A DNA stretch of 64,000 bases from Pseudorhodobacter sp. MZDSW-24AT (lineage in GTDB: Bacteria > Pseudomonadota > Alphaproteobacteria > Rhodobacterales > Rhodobacteraceae): contig NZ_PGOI01000008.1 of the NCBI RefSeq assembly GCF_002794355.1, forward strand, positions 310,001 through 374,000, in the 5' to 3' direction. The notes beneath the pieces were generated by a model, which had not been told where the DNA came from, did no database searches, and saw only the letters and a list, made by a program, of their open reading frames with translations. Below are positions 59,641-64,000 of the stretch, piece by piece (position 1 is the first letter of the stretch; the number at the start of each line of letters is the position of its first letter). The position numbers and the translations under genes are program-made.

Positions 59641-60214
59641 AACGCCTTTGCACCGTTTGCGCGCGGGCGGAAAACTGGGCGCCTTGGCGCTGTTCACCTT
59701 CGCGTTGTTCTGGACTCACTCTGCCCTTGTGCTCGGGCTTGGACTGATCTTGGTGGCAGGGCTTTACCTTGGCGCAGGGGGCTTGCGATTTGCCCGCCAC
59801 GGGCTTCAGATGCTGCGCCCGCTTTGGCCTTTTGTCGCGGTGGTCGCGCTCTGGCATCTGTGGCTGGAGGATCTGGCCATGGGCGCGGTCGTGGTGCTGC
59901 GCATGGTCACGGCCGTGGCCGCCGCCAATCTTGTCACCATGACCACGCGGCTGTCCGACATGATCACCGTGCTGGAAGGCTTGGCCCGCCCGCTGGCACC
60001 GGTGCTGCCGCCGCGCCGTCTGGCGCTTGCCATCGCGCTGGTGATCCGTTTCATCCCGGTGCTGTCAGGACGCGCCGAACAATTGGCGCAGGCGTGGCGC
60101 GCCCGATCCGGGCGCCCGCCGCGCTGGCGCTTGTTCGGCCCGGTGGCGCTGGCGGCCTTGGATGATGCCGAGACCGTCGCGGAAGCCTTGCGCGCGCGCG
60201 GTGGCGCAGGCTAG
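59615..60214 (+). CDS. bioN: Biotin ECF transporter T component
   Basis: A 199-residue membrane T protein with about five helices, coupling the ATPase to the S component BioY. The conserved cytoplasmic coupling helices are represented by VITVLEGLARPLAP-like and AEQLAQAWRARSGRPP segments, the latter with an Ala-Arg-Ser version of the family ARG motif. The ATG at 59615 overlaps bioM. It is followed after 76 bases by bioY. Confidence 0.9.
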   Translation: MLTLTSPVETPLHRLRAGGKLGALALFTFALFWTHSALVLGLGLILVAGLYLGAGGLRFARHGLQMLRPLWPFVAVVALWHLWLEDLAMGAVVVLRMVTAVAAANLVTMTTRLSDMITVLEGLARPLAPVLPPRRLALAIALVIRFIPVLSGRAEQLAQAWRARSGRPPRWRLFGPVALAALDDAETVAEALRARGGAG

Positions 60215-60290
60215 GAAGCCCCACCAGCTTTGCGGTGGCCCGGCGCGTGACCGGGACAGCCCGCTTTTTCGCATCCAACCCGAGGACCAG

Positions 60291-60833
60291 ATGGAACGCA
60301 ACCTGACCCATATCGCCCTGTTTGCCGCGCTGATCGCCGTTCTGGGCCTTGTCCCGCGCGTCGATCTGGCCGCCGGTGTGCCGATCACGGCGCAATCGCT
60401 GGGCATCATGCTGTGCGGCACCGTGCTGGGCGCCAAGCGCGGGGCGCTGGCGGTGCTTTTGTTCCTGCTTCTCGTGGCGCTTGGCTTGCCGCTTCTGTCA
60501 GGCGGGCGCGGTGGACTTGGCGTGTTTGTCGGGCCTTCGGCGGGCTTCCTTGTGGGCTTCCCCATCGCCGCCTTCGTCGCGGGCTGGATCATGGAGCGCA
60601 CCACGCTGCCGCCGTTCTGGGCGGCGGCTTCGGGCGGTGTGATTGGCGGCATCGGAGTGCTTTATGTCTTCGGAATCAGCGGCATGGCCATCGTGCTGGA
60701 CAAGACGCTGTCGGAAGCCGCCTTGCTGGGACTTGGGTTCCTGCCCGGCGATGTGATCAAGGCGGCGCTGGCCGGACTGGTGACGCAAGCCATCGCCCGC
60801 GCGCGGCCCGGCGCTTTGCTCGCGCGCGCCTGA
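60291..60833 (+). CDS. bioY: Biotin transporter S component
   Basis: A 180-residue integral membrane protein with six helices, the biotin-binding S unit of the ECF importer. Family segments: VPITAQSLGIMLCGTVLGAK, ALGLPLLSGGRGGLGVFVGPSAGFLVGFPIAA and FLPGDVIKAALAGLV. High-affinity uptake depends on BioMN, though some BioY work alone. It converges with the thiolase-like gene. Confidence 0.94.
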   Translation: MERNLTHIALFAALIAVLGLVPRVDLAAGVPITAQSLGIMLCGTVLGAKRGALAVLLFLLLVALGLPLLSGGRGGLGVFVGPSAGFLVGFPIAAFVAGWIMERTTLPPFWAAASGGVIGGIGVLYVFGISGMAIVLDKTLSEAALLGLGFLPGDVIKAALAGLVTQAIARARPGALLARA

Positions 60834-60868
60834 GCGCGGCGGGGGCCGCGCTTGCCGCCAGGCAGTAG

Positions 60869-61948
60869 TCATCGCGCGCGCTGAACCGCCAGCGCGGTGC
60901 CGATGCCTCCGGCCGAGGCAATCGCGGCCAATCCCACCCCTGTGCGCAGGCTGTGAAACAGCCGCACCGCCAGAATGGCCCCCGAAGCCCCAATCGGGTG
61001 CCCGCGCGCCAAAGCCCCGCCGCCGATGTTCACCGACGGCGGGTGCAGCCCCAGCCTCTGCACACAAGCCATCGCCTGTGCTGCATAGGCCTCCATCACC
61101 TCGGCCTGCGTGATGTCATCGACGGTCAGGCCAAGCGCCGCCAGCAGGCCCTGCACAGCCGGAACGGGGGCAAGACCCGGCTGTTCCGGGTCCGCGCCCA
61201 GCGTGCGCCCGCCAAGGATGCGTAAAGCCCCCGGGCGGGCAAAACGATCCGCCGCGACCAGACAGAACGCCGCCCCATCCGCCGCCACCGCTGCCGTGGT
61301 CCGCGTGACCGTGCCCGCCACCGCAGGCGCGCGGGCCAAAAGCCCCGGCGTCAGCCGCCGTGCAAAGGCATCGCGCGCGACGCCCGCCAGAGGCACGATT
61401 TCGGGCCAGTCCGCCTGACCCAGCGCCTTGACATGGCTTTCCACTGCCCAAGCCTCTTGTGCCGCGCGCCCATAGCCGCAGGCCTGCGCCAGCGCCGCCG
61501 CCGCCTCGGCCATGCGCGGGTTGCGCGCGGGCCACGGGGTGAAGGGCGCCTCGTCATAGGCGATGGGCGGCCCGCCATCGGGGTCAGTGGCCAGCCGCAG
61601 CGGGCGGCGCGAATAGCTCTCCACCCCGCCCGCCAGCACCAGATCCGCCTGCCCCGAGTCCACCAGCGCCGCCGCAAGCCGCAGCGCATCCAGCCCGCCC
61701 GCACATTGCCGGTCGATCGTCAGCCCCGCCACGGCCTCGGGCAAACCCGCCGCCAGCGCAAGGCGCCGGGCCGGGTTGCCGCCCGGTCCGATGGCATTGG
61801 CGCAGATCACCTCAGACGCGGCCTCCACCCCGGCATCCGCCAGACAGGCTCGCAGCACCGGCACCGCCAGATCTTCCAGCGACAGCCGCGCAAAGGCGCC
61901 CCCCTTGGGCACCACCGCTGTCCGCCGCGCCGACAGGATCACCGCCAT
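60869..61948 (-). CDS. Thiolase-like protein with altered active site
   Basis: A 359-residue protein of the thiolase fold. The nucleophilic Cys is in DRQCAGGLDALRLAAA and the HP motif in ALARGHPIGASGA is intact. The canonical NEAFAAQ segment reads MEAYAAQ, losing the catalytic Asn, and the C-terminal cysteine motif (usually LCIGGGQG-like) reads IASAGGIG, with no Cys. It therefore cannot use the standard two-cysteine mechanism. It is also shorter than usual (about 390). The start at 61948 overlaps the ligase stop by ten bases, so the two are coupled. Confidence 0.85.
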   Translation of the reverse strand: MAVILSARRTAVVPKGGAFARLSLEDLAVPVLRACLADAGVEAASEVICANAIGPGGNPARRLALAAGLPEAVAGLTIDRQCAGGLDALRLAAALVDSGQADLVLAGGVESYSRRPLRLATDPDGGPPIAYDEAPFTPWPARNPRMAEAAAALAQACGYGRAAQEAWAVESHVKALGQADWPEIVPLAGVARDAFARRLTPGLLARAPAVAGTVTRTTAAVAADGAAFCLVAADRFARPGALRILGGRTLGADPEQPGLAPVPAVQGLLAALGLTVDDITQAEVMEAYAAQAMACVQRLGLHPPSVNIGGGALARGHPIGASGAILAVRLFHSLRTGVGLAAIASAGGIGTALAVQRAR

Positions 61949-63183
61949 GCATCCACCTCGGCTTGCAGCGCGGCAAGATCGGTCTTGCCCGAGGCCAGCA
62001 CCGGCCAATCCCTGCGCCAGATCACCCCGCGCGGCGCCAGAAGCGGCCCCAGACGCGCGCGCAGTGCCGCCAGAATCGCCGCCTCCGCCGCAGGCGCGCC
62101 CATCAGCACCGCCACCAGCAGATGCCCCCTCAGCGCATCGCGCCGGGCCAGCACCGCCGCCCGCGCCACCCCCGGCAGCGTGGCGGCAAAGCGCTCGATC
62201 TCTTCGGGAAACACATTCTGCCCCGCGATGGTGACCATCCGCCCCGCGCGCCCGCGCAGAACCAATCCGGCGGGCGTCAGCGCGCCAATCTCTCCGACGC
62301 TCAGCCACCCCCTATCCCAGCGCGCCGAACCCGCGTCCTCTCCGGCATAGCCCTCGAACAGATAGGGGCTGCGCACCCAGACCGCCCCCGTCTCGCCCGA
62401 CGCCACCTCGCGCCCAGCCGGGTCCCGGATCTGCACCTCGACCCCCGGATAAGGCTGCCCCACCGACTCGGGGGCATCTTCGGGGCCTGCCAGCGTGATA
62501 AAGCTCGCTTCCGCCGCCCCATAGAATTCCCGCACGTCGGCGTTGGGCGCCGCCGCGTGCAAGGCCGCGCGCACCCCGGCCTCCAGCTTCGCGCCCCCCA
62601 CCAAGACAAGCCGCACCAAAGGCCAAACCACCCCGCTGGCCAGCATCTGCGCCAGATGCACCGGCGTGGCATAGATCACGCCGATGCCGCGCGCCGCCAC
62701 GGCCTGCGCCATCCGGTCCGGGCGCACCCCGTCGAGCAGATGCACCTCGGCCCCGAGCGCCAGCCCTTCCAGTGCCGCATAAAGTGCGAGCGATTGCGTC
62801 AAGCGCCCCGGCACCGCCACCCGCACCCCCGGCCCGATGCCAAACAGCCGCGCATTCACGGCAAAGCTTGCCAACCACGAAGCCTGGCTGCGCCGCACCC
62901 GCCGCGCGCCGCCCAAGGAACCGCCCGTCAGGGTTTCAAACGCGCCAAAGCCCGCCTCCAGCGCGCCCGCGCCGCCCACCCGAAAGCCACGGCCTTGTCC
63001 GGCCAACACCGCCGCCAGCGCATGCCCGCCCGGACGATCCGGCACCACAGGCGCAAACGCGGCCTCCCGCCGCACTTCCGCCCCGTCCGGCCCGATCAGG
63101 CGCGCCGCCTCATGCCATGAAAACCAAGGACTTGCAGCTTTCCCAAATACTCCCGCCGGAGGCATCCGCCGCGCACCGCCCAT
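61939..63183 (-). CDS. Small AMP-dependent acyl-CoA ligase-like protein
   Basis: A protein of about 408-414 residues of the ANL (AMP-forming ligase) superfamily. Adenylation motifs: the phosphate loop region reads LTGGSLGGARRV (divergent from TSGTTGxPK), then VLVGGAKLEAGV, FYGAAEASFITL, GWLSVGEIG, GRAGRMVTIAGQNVFPEEIE and the catalytic Lys in LASGKTDLAAL. It likely activates a carboxylic acid as an adenylate/CoA ester; the substrate is unknown. Two starts are possible (63183 and 63165), and the first codons lie in a repeat B half-copy. It is nine bases from aroQ and overlaps the thiolase gene. Confidence 0.8.
   Translation of the reverse strand: MGGARRMPPAGVFGKAASPWFSWHEAARLIGPDGAEVRREAAFAPVVPDRPGGHALAAVLAGQGRGFRVGGAGALEAGFGAFETLTGGSLGGARRVRRSQASWLASFAVNARLFGIGPGVRVAVPGRLTQSLALYAALEGLALGAEVHLLDGVRPDRMAQAVAARGIGVIYATPVHLAQMLASGVVWPLVRLVLVGGAKLEAGVRAALHAAAPNADVREFYGAAEASFITLAGPEDAPESVGQPYPGVEVQIRDPAGREVASGETGAVWVRSPYLFEGYAGEDAGSARWDRGWLSVGEIGALTPAGLVLRGRAGRMVTIAGQNVFPEEIERFAATLPGVARAAVLARRDALRGHLLVAVLMGAPAAEAAILAALRARLGPLLAPRGVIWRRDWPVLASGKTDLAALQAEVDAWR
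63132..63152 (-). repeat. Repeat B half-copy within the ligase N-terminal codons
   Basis: On the minus strand GAGTATTTGGGAAAGCTGCA(A) matches the repeat B arm at 18 of 21 positions. With the preceding CCTCCGGCGG it copies the context of the right arm at 15055-15093. It encodes the VFGKAA segment of the ligase. Confidence 0.7.
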
Positions 63184-63191
63184 GACCGGGT

Positions 63192-63632
63192 TCAGGACGA
63201 AACCAAACTGCGCATCCGCCGCAGCGCCAGCAGATAGCCTTCGGTGCCAAAGCCCGCGATCACCCCTTCGGCGCGCAACGAGACATAAGAGTGATGCCGA
63301 AAGGACTCGCGCTTGTGCACATTCGAGATATGCACCTCCAGCACCGGGCCTTCAAAGGCGTTCATCGCATCCAGAATCGCCACCGAGGTATGGGTAAAGG
63401 CCCCGGGATTGATGATGATCCCCGCCCCTTGCCCGCGCGCCTCATGAATCCAGTCGATCAGCACGCCTTCATGATTCGATTGGTGAAACCGGATCCCCAG
63501 CCCCAGATCCTCGGCCAGCGCGCCACAGGCATTGGCCACATCCTCCAGCGTCTCACGCCCATAGATCTCGGGCTGGCGCAGGCCCAGCAGGTTCAGGTTG
63601 GGACCATTCAGAATATAGATCGGCTTTGCCAT
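63192..63632 (-). CDS. aroQ: Type II 3-dehydroquinate dehydratase
   Basis: A 146-residue shikimate-pathway enzyme dehydrating 3-dehydroquinate. Motifs: [19 protein letters not shown] (active-site Arg/Tyr loop), [36 protein letters not shown] and the catalytic-region [18 protein letters not shown]. Dodecameric in the family. In many bacteria aroQ precedes accB-accC; here it precedes the ligase-thiolase pair with only eight bases in between. Confidence 0.96.
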   Translation of the reverse strand: MAKPIYILNGPNLNLLGLRQPEIYGRETLEDVANACGALAEDLGLGIRFHQSNHEGVLIDWIHEARGQGAGIIINPGAFTHTSVAILDAMNAFEGPVLEVHISNVHKRESFRHHSYVSLRAEGVIAGFGTEGYLLALRRMRSLVSS

Positions 63633-63724
63633 ACTGTCCTCTTTGCATCTGCCCCCATGCTATCTACAGCGCGCGCAACAGGAAACCGGCATTTGCGCCC
63701 GCAGGCGATGCCAGCCGTAAGACC

Positions 63725-63736
63725 TCTGACGTCAGA
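63725..63736. promoter_or_regulatory. 12-bp palindrome TCTGACGTCAGA
   Basis: A perfect palindrome about 93 bases upstream of the aroQ start. Possible operator for the aroQ operon; no regulator can be assigned. Confidence 0.3.
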
Positions 63737-63753
63737 CGAAAAGAGCGTGCCCC

Positions 63754-63788
63754 AAAAAAAAGGCCCAAGCCACAAAGGGCAAGGGCCT
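63754..63788 (-). terminator. Rho-independent terminator of metF
   Basis: On the minus strand, a stem AGGCCC/GGGCCT with an internal two-base mismatch and inner GCC/GGC, loop of six, is followed by eight T. It lies 25 bases after the metF stop. Confidence 0.85.
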
Positions 63789-63812
63789 CAGGGAGACGTC
63801 GTTGGCCTGATC

Positions 63813-64000
63813 TCAGGCGACTTTCTCCAGAACCACCTCGGGCTGAATGCCCAGCGCGCGCACCACTTCACGGGTCAGATGCGGGCGGTTCAGCGTGTAG
63901 AAGTGCAGATCCTCCACCCCGCCTTGCAGCAGATTGTCGCAAAGCTGGGTGCAATGGGCCAAGGCATACAGCTCTTCCCGCCCGTCGCGCGCGGCGGTGG
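63813..64000 (-). CDS. metF: Methylenetetrahydrofolate reductase, C-terminal end (partial)
   Basis: The last 61 complete codons, ending at TGA 63813-63815, read ...EELYALAHCTQLCDNLLQGGVEDLHFYTLNRPHL..., followed by a short VVLEKVA tail. The segment VEDLHFYTLNRPHLT is the characteristic end of MetF (FYTxNR). The enzyme reduces 5,10-methylene-THF to 5-methyl-THF with FAD for methionine synthesis. The rest of the gene is outside the window. Confidence 0.88.
   Translation of the reverse strand, partial: TAARDGREELYALAHCTQLCDNLLQGGVEDLHFYTLNRPHLTREVVRALGIQPEVVLEKVA

Noticed and set aside
1-64000. tRNA, rRNA, CRISPR arrays, prophage and insertion sequences
   Set aside because: No cloverleaf with a CCA-type acceptor, no regular direct-repeat/spacer pattern, no transposase or integrase motifs were seen in any gap or frame.

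Overview
The window comes from a high-GC alphaproteobacterium, most probably a member of the Rhodobacteraceae. The reasons are the gene content (choXWV/betIBA, the propionyl-CoA carboxylase/methylmalonyl-CoA mutase cluster, a ScfR-type regulator, an HdaA-Ppk-Ppx cluster, a fused SecDF) and a dispersed hairpin-plus-GGGAGTATTT intergenic element that I associate with this family. Genus cannot be fixed from the sequence alone. No rRNA, tRNA, CRISPR array, phage or insertion sequence was recognised; this is chromosomal core and metabolic DNA.

Layout. 1-4744 (+): end of proS, a ThuA-like protein, a hemolysin III/PAQR membrane protein, lolC-lolD and a lipoprotein cytochrome c. 4749-5435 (-): a secreted VWA-like DUF1194 protein, followed by a 600-bp non-coding, partly T-depleted stretch. 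6037-14975 (+): AI-2E-type exporter, HdaA, polyphosphate kinase and exopolyphosphatase, then VOC, GNAT, TerB/DnaJ, endonuclease/phosphatase-family and small secreted proteins. 15124-23500 (mostly -): propionyl-CoA assimilation (pccB, pccA, methylmalonyl-CoA mutase) with four small genes in between. 23700-29568 (+): small membrane protein, SecDF fusion, TerC and CNNM/CorC-type proteins. 29633-34513 (-): TRAP transporter (dctP-dctQ-dctM) with an amidase and a small membrane protein in one apparent operon. 34733-39939: beta-lactamase-fold hydrolase, DUF486 protein, Bcr/CflA-type exporter, ScfR-family regulator (probable PccR) and a secreted nuclease. 40023-46761: divergent choline uptake (choXWV) and choline-to-betaine oxidation (betIBA). 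46781-50655 (-): topA and dprA. 50887-52164 (+): class III aminotransferase. 52354-58279 (+): a local phosphorelay (six-PAS hybrid kinase, receiver, receiver plus degenerate GGDEF, Hpt). 58478-60833 (+): glycine-zipper lipoprotein and the biotin ECF transporter bioMNY. 60869-64000 (-): divergent thiolase, small AMP-ligase, aroQ and the end of metF.

Functional links. PccAB needs biotin, and a biotin importer lies in the same window. PccAB plus mutase convert propionyl-CoA to succinyl-CoA, and the ScfR regulator at 37730 carries two perfect TTTGCAAA boxes in front of it, the half-site reported for PccR in Rhodobacter sphaeroides; related half-sites precede pccB. Choline import and oxidation share a divergent promoter with a palindrome suited to BetI. 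The least ordinary items are the aroQ-ligase-thiolase operon whose thiolase has lost two catalytic residues, the complete phosphorelay set, the TRAP-amidase operon, and the dispersed repeats, one of which overlaps the start of a gene.
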